In this document: in pieces, positions 10,266 through 19,138 of the stretch
Layout: each line of letters begins with the position of its first letter
How positions within the stretch are numbered: position 1 is the stretch's first letter
Assembly: GCA_903895695.1 (NCBI GenBank)
Contig: CAITUY010000215.1
Span: 1 to 64,000, forward strand
Direction: 5' to 3'
From: an uncultured bacterium
GTDB lineage: Bacteria > Verrucomicrobiota > Kiritimatiellia > CAIKKV01 > CAITUY01
Length of the DNA: 64,000 bases
Notes under the pieces: generated by a model
The model's database searches: none
What the model was told of the DNA's origin: nothing
What the model saw: the letters and a program-made list of their open reading frames with translations, nothing else
Program-made: the position numbers and the translations under genes

Positions 10266-10347
10266 TTTCTCAGCGCAAGCATGTTCCAATGCAACGGCTC
10301 GATTTCCGGAAGTCGACCCTTTCGACTGAAGCAAGCGAGGCGCCACC

Positions 10348-10986
10348 ATGAACATGAAGAAAGCATTACGCCGGCTGTTCGGCCAGGACGACAAGTTCTT
10401 CGACCTCCTGGAGGCCAGCGCGGTGGAAGCCCAGACCAGCGTCCAGTTGCTGGCGCAGATGATCCGCCGGCCGGCCCAGTTGCCGACCCTCGACGAATTC
10501 ATCCTATCCCGCCGCAAGGACAAGCGGATTACGGAAAATATCACGGAAGAGCTGTGCCGCACGTTCGTGACGCCGCTGGAACGCGAGGATATCGAGGCGC
10601 TCTCCATCGCGCTCTACAAGATTCCCAAGAACTGCGAGAAATTCGGCGAGAAATACCTCCTCTGCCATGCCCAGATTCGGGACATCGATTTTTCAGACCA
10701 GGTTCGGCTGCTCGGAGACGCGGTGACGACGGTTGTCCAGATGGTCTCGCGGCTTCGGACGAAATCCCATCTCGAAACCGTCAAGGACGACAACGATCGC
10801 CTGCACCATCTCGAGGGCCAGGCGGATAAGGTCATGCTGACCCTGATTCAGGATCTCTATAGCGGCAAGCATGACCCCCTGAAGGTCATCATTCTGCTGG
10901 ACCTTTACGAGATGCTGGAGCGGATCATCGACCGCTGCCGCGATGCCGGCAACGTGGTCTTTCAAATCGTGCTCAAGCATTCCTGA
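10348..10986 (+). CDS. DUF47/PhoU-like Pit accessory protein
   Basis: 212 residues, all predicted helical, with the PhoU_div (DUF47) pattern: an FFDLLEASA opening, LEREDIEAL near residue 76 and a final LYEMLERIIDRCRDAGNV. Members of this family sit directly upstream of Pit phosphate transporters and are thought to modulate them at the inner face of the membrane. Here the Pit gene starts 26 bases downstream on the same strand, so the pair is an operon. The spacer before the gene (10266-10347) shows no clear promoter. Confidence 0.9.
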   Translation: MNMKKALRRLFGQDDKFFDLLEASAVEAQTSVQLLAQMIRRPAQLPTLDEFILSRRKDKRITENITEELCRTFVTPLEREDIEALSIALYKIPKNCEKFGEKYLLCHAQIRDIDFSDQVRLLGDAVTTVVQMVSRLRTKSHLETVKDDNDRLHHLEGQADKVMLTLIQDLYSGKHDPLKVIILLDLYEMLERIIDRCRDAGNVVFQIVLKHS

Positions 10987-11012
10987 AGCGTTCGAGCTGA
11001 CCGCGAGACACC

Positions 11013-12083
11013 ATGGCACTGATTCTCATAGCCGTCATCATCGCGCTGGCGTTCGAGTACATCAACGGCTTCCACGACACCGCCATCGCCATTGCCACCA
11101 GCGTTTCGACCAAGGTGCTGACGCCGCGCCAGGCGATTTGCCTCGCCGCAGTCTGCAATCTGGCCGGGGCCATGGTGGGCGTGACCGTTGCCAGCACGAT
11201 CGGCAAGGGCCTGGTTGATCCCTCCTGCGTCACGACGGTAACGATTGTGTGTGCGCTGCTCGCCGCCATCGTGTGGAACCTGCTCACCTGGTGGCTGGGC
11301 CTGCCGTCGAGTTCGAGCCACGCGTTGATCGGCGGCCTATGCGGCGCGGTGCTCGGTACCACGCACAGCCAATGGAGTTGCATCCGGTGGTCCGTAGCGA
11401 ACCCGGTCACCGGCCAGATGGAGGGCATCCTTCACAAGGTTGTCATCCCCATGTTCACGGCGCCCCTGATCGGTTTTGCGGCGGGATTCCTCCTGATGGG
11501 CCTGCTCGTTGTGCTCGTCCACCGCCTGCGTCCCCGGGTGATCAATCTCGTGTTCGGGAAACTCCAACTGGTCAGCGCCGCGTGGATGGGGTTCAGCCAT
11601 GGCACGAATGATGCCCAGAAGACCATGGGGATCATCGCGCTGCTCCTTGTCACGGGAACCCGGAGCGGTTCCTTCGAGCATTTGCCGCCGCTCTTCGATT
11701 TCCTTCGCACGCCGGAATTCAAGGTCGCGTTCTGGGTCAAGGCCGCGTGCGCGGCGACCATGGCCGTGGGCACGGCGCTGGGCGGGTGGCGGATTATCCG
11801 GACACTGGGCCAGAAGGTGGTTCGCATGCAGCCCATTCACGGCTTCGCTGCCCAGACCACAGCAGCGGCCGTGATCCAGATGGCCAGCCACTGGGGCATC
11901 CCGCTCTCGACCACGCATGTCACCGCCACCTCGATCATGGGCGTCGGCTGCACCAAGCGCATGAGTGCGGTCAAGTGGGGCGTGGTGGGCCGCATTATTT
12001 GGGCCTGGGTGCTCACGCTGCCCGTGACTGCATTCCTCGCCTACTGGATCCAGAAGCTTGCCATCGCTCTCAGCCAGCACTGA
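11013..12083 (+). CDS. pit: Pit-family low-affinity inorganic phosphate transporter
   Basis: 356 residues of mostly membrane-spanning helices. Both halves of the Pit/PHO4 family inverted duplication are visible: FEYINGFHDTAIAIAT near residue 14 and WMGFSHGTNDAQKTMG near 191, each with the signature G-x-(H/N)-D. GLPSSSSHALIGG near 96 and GIPLSTTHVTATSIMG near 295 are the paired serine-rich motifs. It would carry phosphate with a cation across the inner membrane. It follows the DUF47 gene in the same transcript and ends 18 bases before the convergent protease gene. Confidence 0.93.
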   Translation: MALILIAVIIALAFEYINGFHDTAIAIATSVSTKVLTPRQAICLAAVCNLAGAMVGVTVASTIGKGLVDPSCVTTVTIVCALLAAIVWNLLTWWLGLPSSSSHALIGGLCGAVLGTTHSQWSCIRWSVANPVTGQMEGILHKVVIPMFTAPLIGFAAGFLLMGLLVVLVHRLRPRVINLVFGKLQLVSAAWMGFSHGTNDAQKTMGIIALLLVTGTRSGSFEHLPPLFDFLRTPEFKVAFWVKAACAATMAVGTALGGWRIIRTLGQKVVRMQPIHGFAAQTTAAAVIQMASHWGIPLSTTHVTATSIMGVGCTKRMSAVKWGVVGRIIWAWVLTLPVTAFLAYWIQKLAIALSQH

Positions 12084-12101
12084 CCAGGGCAGATCCGCGG
12101 G

Positions 12102-12887
12102 TCACGCACGCGTGTCCGCCGGAGTCTCCACCATGCGAATGGTCCAGAAGTCGGAAGCCAGATGGGAATCGCACAGATACGCGTAGGGCATGGTGAAATA
12201 GCCCTTCCTGCCCCACTTCGGCCCCCAGGAATTCCGCACGATGAAACGCTGGTCCGCGTCGTCGTAGCCGACCGCCATGACGGCGTGACCCCCAAGGGCC
12301 TTCTCGCCGGAGCCGGGCATCGGAACCTTCCCGGTCTTCGCCACCGCGCTCGACTCGAAACTCTCGTAGACTGAGAACCCGAAAACGAATGGATAGCCGG
12401 ACGCCAGGCATCCCTTCATCTGGGTGAGGCTCTGCACGACGCTTCGGTACGAAACCACCTGGTGGCACAGGGCCTCCGCATAGCAGGGCGCCGACGGCTT
12501 CTTCATGAAGCGCGCAAGGTCATACGGCCAGCTTGCCTCGGGACAGGCGCCCAGCTTGACCACGGACTTGATGCCGTCGCGGATCATGGCGCCTGCATCC
12601 TCGTTGACCGTGCCTTCCATGGCACGCTCGTTGTAGTAAATGAACAGGCGCGATGGCGCAAACGCCACCTTGGCCGCCTGCTTCATCTGCTCAAATTGAT
12701 GCGCCGCCCCGATGGCGTTCGCCGTGCAACTACCCAGTTCGCCCTGGTCATAGACCGGCGGGCACGCGCCGGTGAGGTCCTTCTTTGCGGGCAAAGCCCG
12801 CACCACGGCGAGCGGCGCCGCATACAGGACATCGCGATGATCGGGCAGGTCAGGGATCCATCCGTAGCGTTTGATCTTTCGGGCCAT
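12102..12887 (-). CDS. Papain-like (C1A family) cysteine peptidase
   Basis: 261 residues. The papain catalytic set is complete: Q48 (oxyanion hole) and C54 in DQGELGSCTANA, H201 in GGHAVMAVGYD and N219 in VRNSWGPKWG. There is no signal peptide and no propeptide: the catalytic domain begins almost at once after MARKIKRYGWIPDLPDHRD, as in the bacterial short C1A peptidases. It may therefore act in the cytoplasm or leave by a non-Sec route. The start has a strong AGGAGG site. It is convergent with the phosphate transporter and probably has its own promoter at 12919-12947. The substrate is unknown. Confidence 0.9.
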   Translation of the reverse strand: MARKIKRYGWIPDLPDHRDVLYAAPLAVVRALPAKKDLTGACPPVYDQGELGSCTANAIGAAHQFEQMKQAAKVAFAPSRLFIYYNERAMEGTVNEDAGAMIRDGIKSVVKLGACPEASWPYDLARFMKKPSAPCYAEALCHQVVSYRSVVQSLTQMKGCLASGYPFVFGFSVYESFESSAVAKTGKVPMPGSGEKALGGHAVMAVGYDDADQRFIVRNSWGPKWGRKGYFTMPYAYLCDSHLASDFWTIRMVETPADTRA

Positions 12888-12918
12888 GGGTTATTCCTCC
12901 TATTGGGTATCCGCAGGA

Positions 12919-12947
12919 ACCATATCGCATTCACTCAATGGAGACAA
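12919..12947 (-). promoter_or_regulatory. Possible sigma70-like promoter of the papain-like protease
   Basis: TTGTCT (12942-12947) and TATGGT (12919-12924) lie 17 bases apart on the minus strand, about 35 bases upstream of the protease start at 12887. Each box matches the consensus at four of six positions. Confidence 0.4.
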
Positions 12948-12968
12948 GCCGTTTTCGCACGCTGTCCC

Positions 12969-13059
12969 GCGCGGCTCGCGAGGACGCTCGCCCTCCACAA
13001 GAGAGTTCTCGCCGGCTTGGCTGTCGCCGCTGGAGGGCGAGCGTCCTCGCGAGCCGCGC
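12969..13059. repeat. 29-bp perfect inverted repeat, palindromic intergenic element (family A)
   Basis: The arm 12969-12997 is the exact reverse complement of 13031-13059, with 33 bases between. The core GGCGAGCGTCCTCGCGAGCC recurs alone at 52087-52106, so this is a dispersed element, not a gene-specific terminator. Translation in one frame gives the peptide EGERPREPRG, which creates false short ORFs here. It lies between the protease and the zinc-ribbon membrane protein, which are divergently transcribed. Confidence 0.85.
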
Positions 13060-13167
13060 GGGCACACGGTGAAGACTTGTTGAAGTGCAACCGACAGACA
13101 CGGTAGGATCGATCAGTGGCGTCATACAAGCCTAGGCCGGTCCGCCACGGCCCTGCGGAAAGCGCGA

Positions 13168-13905
13168 ATGAACAACGAATTGAACACACCGGACGCCCGG
13201 AAAGAGCTTTCGGCCGTCATCAAGCTGGGGCTTACGCTCCTCCTGATGCTGGTCATTTCGGGGCTTCTGGGCTACCTGCCCGGCGCCGATTTCCTGCTCG
13301 GCGACCGTGTGCCTATCGCCGTGTTGCTCCGGCTCGCGATTGCGCTGGGCATGGCGGGAGTGCTGCTAGCGGCCTACCGCCACGTAGCGCGCGCTATGCG
13401 GCAGGGCGTGGTGGCGCTGCTCTTTCTGCGCGGCCCCTCGACCGCCCTGCTCGACGCCGCCGCCTCTAAGGTGGCGAAGAACACGACGCTTCTGCTCTAC
13501 GTCTGCCTGCTCTACGCAATCGTCATGCGGGGGAGCGAGCCGCTGATTGTGATACTGACGGCAGCCTCCTGGCCGTTTACCGTCGTCCGGCTCTGCAGCA
13601 TCGTTCTGGCCGTAATCGCCATCATCGGGCTCCTCGTCGGCGCGTCGCCCCTTTTCCAGGAGGCGGGGGACACGCTCGCAGGGCAGGTCGCGCCCCCGGC
13701 GGAGCCCAACGCCGCGCCGATCAAGTGCCCGGGCTGCGGCGTGCTGGATGACGGCGGCAGCAACTACTGCAGGTTCTGCGGCCAAAGGCTCGCGGAAGGA
13801 ACCGAGACGCCCGCCCCAAAACCGCCGTCCGTGACGTGTACGCGGTGCGGCGGCGCTGTTCCCCAGCCGGCCCGCTTCTGCCCTGCGTGCGGGAAACCCG
13901 TGTAG
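13168..13905 (+). CDS. Membrane protein with double C-terminal zinc ribbon
   Basis: 245 residues. About four hydrophobic helices lie between residues 17 and 160. They are followed by a soluble tail with two zinc-ribbon knuckles: CPGCG paired with CRFCG, and CTRCG paired with CPACG, about 30 residues apart. Such ribbons bind zinc structurally and often mediate protein contacts. No enzymatic motif is visible and the function is unknown. The PfkB kinase gene begins 12 bases after the stop, so the two are probably co-transcribed. No convincing ribosome site precedes the ATG. Confidence 0.75.
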   Translation: MNNELNTPDARKELSAVIKLGLTLLLMLVISGLLGYLPGADFLLGDRVPIAVLLRLAIALGMAGVLLAAYRHVARAMRQGVVALLFLRGPSTALLDAAASKVAKNTTLLLYVCLLYAIVMRGSEPLIVILTAASWPFTVVRLCSIVLAVIAIIGLLVGASPLFQEAGDTLAGQVAPPAEPNAAPIKCPGCGVLDDGGSNYCRFCGQRLAEGTETPAPKPPSVTCTRCGGAVPQPARFCPACGKPV

Positions 13906-13917
13906 CCGCGCCCGCCC

Positions 13918-14868
13918 ATGAAGCCATCCTCCGCCCACCCCATTCTCTGCGTCGGCCTGACACCGGCCGTTCAGGAAATCCGCGTCTTCACCGCCATTGA
14001 AATGGGAGTCGTCAATCGCTGCCTGTCCGTCCATCATTGCCCGGCCGGCAAAGGAACGAATGCCGCGCATGTTCTCAAGACACTCGGGCACGAGCCGGTG
14101 CTGACAGGTTTTGCGGGCGGCGCCACAGGCGCCCTGCTTCGGCGCGAACTTGCCGCGTTGGGCATCCGGACGGCTTTCGTCAGGACCTTGGCAAGGACGC
14201 GCGTTTGCGTGACGCTGATCGAACGCGACACGAACCGCGCCACCGAACTCGTCGAGGAAGCGGCACTGCCCATCTTCCAAGAATGGAAGACGTTCCACCG
14301 CGTTTTCGACCGGTTGATCGCACGCGCCGGCCTTGTGACGCTAACCGGGGCGTTGATGCCCGGCGCGCCGGCAACCTTGTACGGCGAGCTCGCCCGTGTC
14401 GCCGGTGCCAGGCAGGTGCCGGTGATTATTGATTCGCAAAGGACGCCCCTGCTGGAGGCATTGGCACAGCATCCCCTGCTGGCCAAACTTAACGTCCATG
14501 AGTTGGAGAACACGCTGGGCACCGCGATTACGACGCCTCCGGCAATCGTCGCGGGTGCAAGGCAACTCTTGGCGCGCGGCGCCCGGAACGTGCTGGTCAC
14601 GCGCGGCGAACAGGGCGCGTGGCTGGTGGCACCGGACTCGGCCTGGCACTACTCGTCGCCCCGCGTGCGGGTCTGCAACCCGATCGGCAGCGGCGATGCC
14701 ATGACGGCCGGGATCGCGCTCGGCCTGAGCAGGAAGCAGTCGATGCAGGAGGCGGTCCGCCTTGGCGTTGCCTGCGGCGCGGCCAATGTCCTCACGCCAA
14801 TGCCGGGACTGGTTAAGGCGGCCGACGTCAAGCGGCTGCTGCCCAAGGTCAGGTGTCGGCGCGCATAG
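13918..14868 (+). CDS. PfkB-family sugar kinase (1-phosphofructokinase-like)
   Basis: 316 residues with the ribokinase fold. The opening ILCVGLTPAVQE and the segment HHCPAGKGTNAAHVLKTLG near residue 40 match the 1-phosphofructokinase/tagatose-6-phosphate kinase branch. The PfkB signature NPIGSGDAMTAGIALGL near residue 259 holds the catalytic Asp and the anion hole. It probably phosphorylates a sugar phosphate with ATP; the exact substrate (fructose-1-phosphate or tagatose-6-phosphate) cannot be read from the sequence. No PTS gene is nearby. It faces the GH13 gene tail to tail. Confidence 0.85.
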   Translation: MKPSSAHPILCVGLTPAVQEIRVFTAIEMGVVNRCLSVHHCPAGKGTNAAHVLKTLGHEPVLTGFAGGATGALLRRELAALGIRTAFVRTLARTRVCVTLIERDTNRATELVEEAALPIFQEWKTFHRVFDRLIARAGLVTLTGALMPGAPATLYGELARVAGARQVPVIIDSQRTPLLEALAQHPLLAKLNVHELENTLGTAITTPPAIVAGARQLLARGARNVLVTRGEQGAWLVAPDSAWHYSSPRVRVCNPIGSGDAMTAGIALGLSRKQSMQEAVRLGVACGAANVLTPMPGLVKAADVKRLLPKVRCRRA

Positions 14869-14916
14869 TGCCCACAAAACAGAGGCGACTTGAAGTTTGG
14901 GAGGGCGTGCGTTCCC

Positions 14917-14946
14917 GCAAGCCGAGTTATTCGACTCACGGCTTTG
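14917..14946. terminator. Imperfect hairpin between convergent kinase and phosphorylase genes
   Basis: GCAAGCCGAG (14917-14926) can pair with CTCACGGCTTTGC (14934-14946) with small bulges. The position in the 88-base gap between two convergent genes suits a two-way terminator. A T-tract is lacking. Confidence 0.35.
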
Positions 14947-14956
14947 CTGAGGCCGT

Positions 14957-16648
14957 TCATCGCCGCAACCACGCCACCTGATAAGGGGCCAACTCGACCG
15001 CCGAACCTGCCGTCACGCGGCCCGAGACCAAGTCGCGGCTCCCGGCCATGTTGCAGGGCACGCTGACGGCCCGACCGGTGACGTTGTGCAGCGCCAGGAT
15101 CGATTCGCCGCCGGCCGCCTCGCGACGCACCGCGAACACGGATGGCCCGAAATCCACGATTGCCTGGGCCGCGTCCGGATGGAAGGCGCGCTCGCCCGAG
15201 CGAACACGTAACAGCCGGCTCAAGGCCGCGAACACCTGCGCACGCAAAGTGGCCGGGTTGTCCAATTGGGCACCCAACCCATCGCTGTCCAGTTGCTCGC
15301 GGTTGATGCTGCGCGCGCGGCCGGTGCGTTTGACGCCCTCCGTGTCGTTACGCGAGCCGAACAGACTATGCACGTAAATCCCGGGCAAACCCATCAGCGC
15401 CATCGGAATCGCCTGCGACACGACGAACCGACGGATCTGCATCTCGACCGGCTCTTCCGCACGCGGATCGTTGACCGCGTCGAAGTAGTTCAGGTTGAGT
15501 TCGTAGGGCGCGATTGAACCGTCGGCATTGCGCTTCCCCGTGACATCCCCGCCATGATCGCGCGCCAACTGCACGAGCTCGCGCCGCTCCGACTCGCCCA
15601 GTATCCCCTCCGTCGGCCGCATGCCGATGCCGTCATGCGTCGCCGTGACGTTAAGATAGGTGGCCCGCGGACCGATCCACGCGAGGCCCCGCGCCCACTC
15701 CGTGAGTACGGTCGCGTTGCCCTTCACCAAGCTCCACAGGATCAGCGGCGCCAGGCTGAAGTTGTAGATCATCTGCGCCTCATCGCCCTGGTCGCCAAAA
15801 TAGGCCACATTCTCGCGATGCGGGACATTGGTCTCGGTCAGCAACAGCGTGTGCGGCGTGGCCGCATCATAGACATCGCGGAACAACTTGATCAGCGCGT
15901 GCGTCTGCGGCAGATGCGCGCAGGAGGTGCCGAGTTCCTTCCATAAATACGGGATGGCATCCAGCCGCACCATGGAGGCGCCCTGCTCCGCGTAGAACAG
16001 AAGTACATCCAGGATTTCGAGGAGGACGGAGGGATTCCACAGGTTCAGATCCACCTGGTCGCGCGAGAACGTGGTCCAAAGCCAGCGCTTGCCCGCGGCG
16101 GTGTCGTAGTCGTGCAGCAACGGCAGGTTGCGCGTACGCAGCACCTTCGACGTATCGGTGGCCGGGTCGAGCGCGATGAAATAGTCGGCGCAGGCCGGGT
16201 CGCCCGCGCAGTAGCCCTTCATGTAGACGCTGGACGCGGAGACGTGGTTGACGACGCCGTCGAAGACCAGGCGGTAGTCCGCGGCCAGGCTGCGGACATC
16301 CGCCCACGTGCCAAGGTCCGGCCGCACAGCCCGGAAATCCTCGACGGCGAACCCATCATCGCTGGAGTATGGGTAGAACGGTAGCAGGTGCACGAAAGAG
16401 ATCAGGTCGCCCACGCGGCTGGATAGGAAACGGTGGAGAGTCTGCAACGGCATGGCCGGGCCCAGGATCGAGTCCCCGTAGGTGATCAGCAGGGCGTCCC
16501 GTTGCGACCAACCGCCGCGCCGCGCCGGGATGCGGCCCGCGTAGCGGCCGATGAGCCCCTCGACCGCTGCCGCCAGGCCCGGCGCCTTGCCCGCGCCGTA
16601 CACAAATGCAAGCCGGTCGTGAATGCGCTGGGTGATGAGCTTTTCCAT
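14957..16648 (-). CDS. GH13_18 glycoside phosphorylase (sucrose/glucosylglycerate phosphorylase-like)
   Basis: 563 residues, the usual length of the GH13 subfamily 18 phosphorylases. The catalytic residues are in place: nucleophile D230 (MVRLDAIPYLWKE), acid/base E272 (LLTETNVPH) and D339 (TATHDG). LLPFYPYSSDDGF near residue 88 and FDGVVNHVS near 129 are typical of the subfamily. The family splits alpha-glucosides with phosphate to give glucose-1-phosphate; sucrose, sucrose-6-phosphate and glucosylglycerate are known substrates, and which applies here is not decided. No signal peptide, so cytoplasmic. The GH20 gene ends 10 bases upstream, so both share a transcript. Confidence 0.88.
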   Translation of the reverse strand: MEKLITQRIHDRLAFVYGAGKAPGLAAAVEGLIGRYAGRIPARRGGWSQRDALLITYGDSILGPAMPLQTLHRFLSSRVGDLISFVHLLPFYPYSSDDGFAVEDFRAVRPDLGTWADVRSLAADYRLVFDGVVNHVSASSVYMKGYCAGDPACADYFIALDPATDTSKVLRTRNLPLLHDYDTAAGKRWLWTTFSRDQVDLNLWNPSVLLEILDVLLFYAEQGASMVRLDAIPYLWKELGTSCAHLPQTHALIKLFRDVYDAATPHTLLLTETNVPHRENVAYFGDQGDEAQMIYNFSLAPLILWSLVKGNATVLTEWARGLAWIGPRATYLNVTATHDGIGMRPTEGILGESERRELVQLARDHGGDVTGKRNADGSIAPYELNLNYFDAVNDPRAEEPVEMQIRRFVVSQAIPMALMGLPGIYVHSLFGSRNDTEGVKRTGRARSINREQLDSDGLGAQLDNPATLRAQVFAALSRLLRVRSGERAFHPDAAQAIVDFGPSVFAVRREAAGGESILALHNVTGRAVSVPCNMAGSRDLVSGRVTAGSAVELAPYQVAWLRR

Positions 16649-16658
16649 TCCGAAAGCC

Positions 16659-18437
16659 CTACCCCCGATACAGGGTCAAAAGTTTCTCGAACCGGCCGAC
16701 GCTATCGGTCAAGCCGCCAACCCGGGAGCGCGCCAGCCACAGGCGGCGGTATTCGGGGAGCAGCGGTTCAAGTTCCAACGCCAGCAGGCGACGGCGGTCG
16801 GCGGGAACAGCCGCCGTGTTGGGCGCCCGTGACTCGGCACGCGCCAGCCCCATGCGGCAGGCATGCGTCACGAGGGCGAAGGTGAACTCGAACTCCGCGC
16901 GGACAAGGTCAGCGTCGGGTCCATCCATGCGGACGCCCGCCATTTCGCCGCGCAGTCGAGCGAGGGCCTCCAGTGCGCGACCGAAACAGGCGGGCGCGCC
17001 CTCGACACACCGGCCGTCCGCTGCCGACGCATCCGGGTTGGACAGCATGATGGAGAAGCCCAGGCCATTGGACTCGTAACTGCGGGCGGATTGATTCAGG
17101 GCGCCCAGCTCACAGGCGATGCGGCCCATCAAGCCGGTAGAGTCGTGAAAGGCGTGCCGACTCAAGGCGAGTGGCAGATCGAGATCGCGGTTGGCCTCCA
17201 CGGCCCAGCCCAGGGCCGCGCCGTAGGCGACGGGCGGAAAAATCATGGGCCACTGCTGCCAGTGTCCGCCGTCGCCCCACTCGGTGATGAGGTAACCCTC
17301 GGCGCCGTGCCGTTTGCCCTGCACGGCAGCGTTGAGCAGGTTCGCCTTGGCATTGACCAGCATCCCGCTGAGACTGTTCCAGACCGAGGTGCCGGGACAG
17401 ACGTAGAAAGGGACACCCGCCTTGGCGAGCAGCCCGCAGTGTCCGTCAAAATCGTGCGTGGCCCCGTAGCCCCACTCCAAAGCCGTGACACCCGGGGGAA
17501 TCTCATGCAGCAACTCGGGGTCATGCTGCAGGATGTCGCCCCAGAATTGCACCGTGTGCCCATCCTGTTGCGCGCAGGCAATGATCTTCCGCAGGAAGTC
17601 CAGATAGACCCGCCCGCGCCCGCGCCGCTCGCATTCCTCATGGCTGCGGCCCTGGCCGACATCGTACGTCTCGTCACACCCGATATTGACCTGCCGGCTC
17701 GTGAAGTTGGGCAGCAACTCCCGAAGCAACTCTTCGATAAACGTTGCCGCCCGCGGGTCGGTGGGACAAAGGCTGAACGGGGCCGGACTATGACCCCAGG
17801 GGAAATCAAAGCCCCCGGGAGCCTCGGCCAGCGGCCGGTAACGATCATGCTTGAACCATCGCTCCAGATGGCCGAAACAGTTCTGGTTGGGCACCAGCTC
17901 GATGAACCGTTCGCGGCAATAGGCATCCAATTCTCGAATGTCGGCGGGGGTCAATGGCGAGGCGTGTTCCCAGACCGTACGGTGATTCTGGTAAGCGAAG
18001 GTGTGTTCCGTATAGAGCTGAAGCTGATTGATCTTCCACTCCGCCAACAGATCCACGAGGCGGAACAGGGTCGCCATCGTTGGCACTCGGTCACGGCTGA
18101 CATCCCACATGAACCCCCGGTGTGCGAAGTCGGGACTGTCCTCGATCTGCAGCGCCGGGACGCCGCCGGGGCATTGGCGCCAGAGTTGTTTGAGGGTCTG
18201 ACGGCCATAGAAGTCACCGGCGGGCGTGGAGGAGGCAAGCATGATTTCCCCTGACTTCAACGTCAGCCGATAGCCTTCCGCAGGGATGTCCGCCACGGAT
18301 ACCGTCCGGATAGGCGCAGCCGATGAAACCAGACCACCCCCCGTCAGGCTGAGGTGGCGAGGCATGGGCAATAGAATGATCGAGTCGGGTGATGTCTTTT
18401 GCATGGTATGCGATTCGCAAGTTAGTCGTGAGATCAT
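16659..18437 (-). CDS. GH20 family beta-N-acetylhexosaminidase
   Basis: 592 residues. The GH20 catalytic pair D255-E256 lies in QVNIGCDETYD, the Asp assisting the substrate acetamido group and the Glu acting as acid/base. RGFMWDVSRDRVP near residue 107 and WKINQLQLYTEHTF near 134 are the usual barrel strands. It would remove terminal GlcNAc or GalNAc from glycans. No signal peptide is evident, so it may work on imported oligosaccharides, consistent with the phosphorylase gene 10 bases downstream. The start is uncertain: an inner ATG at 18404 is equally possible and neither has a clear ribosome site. Confidence 0.88.
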   Translation of the reverse strand: MISRLTCESHTMQKTSPDSIILLPMPRHLSLTGGGLVSSAAPIRTVSVADIPAEGYRLTLKSGEIMLASSTPAGDFYGRQTLKQLWRQCPGGVPALQIEDSPDFAHRGFMWDVSRDRVPTMATLFRLVDLLAEWKINQLQLYTEHTFAYQNHRTVWEHASPLTPADIRELDAYCRERFIELVPNQNCFGHLERWFKHDRYRPLAEAPGGFDFPWGHSPAPFSLCPTDPRAATFIEELLRELLPNFTSRQVNIGCDETYDVGQGRSHEECERRGRGRVYLDFLRKIIACAQQDGHTVQFWGDILQHDPELLHEIPPGVTALEWGYGATHDFDGHCGLLAKAGVPFYVCPGTSVWNSLSGMLVNAKANLLNAAVQGKRHGAEGYLITEWGDGGHWQQWPMIFPPVAYGAALGWAVEANRDLDLPLALSRHAFHDSTGLMGRIACELGALNQSARSYESNGLGFSIMLSNPDASAADGRCVEGAPACFGRALEALARLRGEMAGVRMDGPDADLVRAEFEFTFALVTHACRMGLARAESRAPNTAAVPADRRRLLALELEPLLPEYRRLWLARSRVGGLTDSVGRFEKLLTLYRG

Positions 18438-18519
18438 CTTCCTGGAGTTGTGTGGCCCACCACACCGGTCTGTCCCAGCACATCAAATCGGCCATAGCAA
18501 CACAATGCCCAAACTCGAT

Positions 18520-18936
18520 TCATGGGCGCTTCGAGGCCGGCTTTTCCTCGGGTACATCATAGAATCGGGTCCACAACTGACCCTTACCTTCCAACCGGAA
18601 GAGGAGAATCTTCCTGCCGGAGTTGCATTCGACAAGCGCAGCCGTAAGGGGTTCTCCGGATGGACCGTTCAGCTCGATGGCTCGCATCTCGATGATTCGC
18701 AGGGCGTCGTTTGTCCCCGCAACAATGCGCCACGCCTGAGCCGCCTTCACGACCACTTGCGTCGGGAGTGAATTGGAGGGCATCGTGAAGCTGGGCTGAA
18801 TGCCATTCATCCACAACCCGCCACGGGTCTGCGATTTCAGCCGCTCCGTGAGGTCGGAAATGGGGTCATCGGCGACACAGACGGCTCCAGCCAGCAGACA
18901 GATGGCCATTCCAACGTGTCTCAGCGTCTTCTTCAT
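18520..18936 (-). CDS. Small exported protein of unknown function
   Basis: 138 residues with a probable signal peptide (MKKTLRHVGMAICLLAGAVCVA). The mature part has no motif I recognise. It contains one cysteine pattern too sparse to interpret and a basic C-terminus (PEEKPASKRP). It lies 82 bases upstream of the GH20 start on the same strand. No clear ribosome site is seen. The codon use and signal sequence support a real gene; the function is unknown. Confidence 0.6.
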   Translation of the reverse strand: MKKTLRHVGMAICLLAGAVCVADDPISDLTERLKSQTRGGLWMNGIQPSFTMPSNSLPTQVVVKAAQAWRIVAGTNDALRIIEMRAIELNGPSGEPLTAALVECNSGRKILLFRLEGKGQLWTRFYDVPEEKPASKRP

Positions 18937-19072
18937 AAAGGCCGATTACTCCGCCTGTGGAGCTGGACCGTGACTTCGAGAACGGCAGGCCGAGGGTCGC
19001 TATGCGCGCAAGAAGCAACTGACGGACGGGCGCCTGCTTGTTTGGTGTTGAGCCGTTGTCTCGTGCGACACC

Positions 19073-19138
19073 GGCCATCCTGACCCGAGGATGGCCTGCC
19101 ATCCGTAGCTCGGCGCGGTAGCGCCGAGCGGAGGATGG
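19073..19138 (-). repeat. Two tandem stem-loops downstream of tRNA-Leu (palindromic element, family C)
   Basis: GGCCATCC (19073-19080) pairs with GGATGGCC (19089-19096). Next to it CCATCC...GCTCGGCGC (19099-19115 region) pairs with GCGCCGAGC...GGATGG ending at 19138. The second hairpin overlaps the encoded CCA end of the tRNA. It could act as terminator or processing signal for the tRNA transcript, or be a mobile palindromic repeat that ended against the tRNA. Confidence 0.65.

Noticed and set aside
12930..13125. Short frames on both strands between the protease and the zinc-ribbon gene
   Set aside because: They are translations of the 29-bp inverted repeat and have no start signals.
16863..18254. 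Plus-strand frame of 463 codons
   Set aside because: Antisense to the GH20 gene, whose catalytic motifs are intact on the minus strand.
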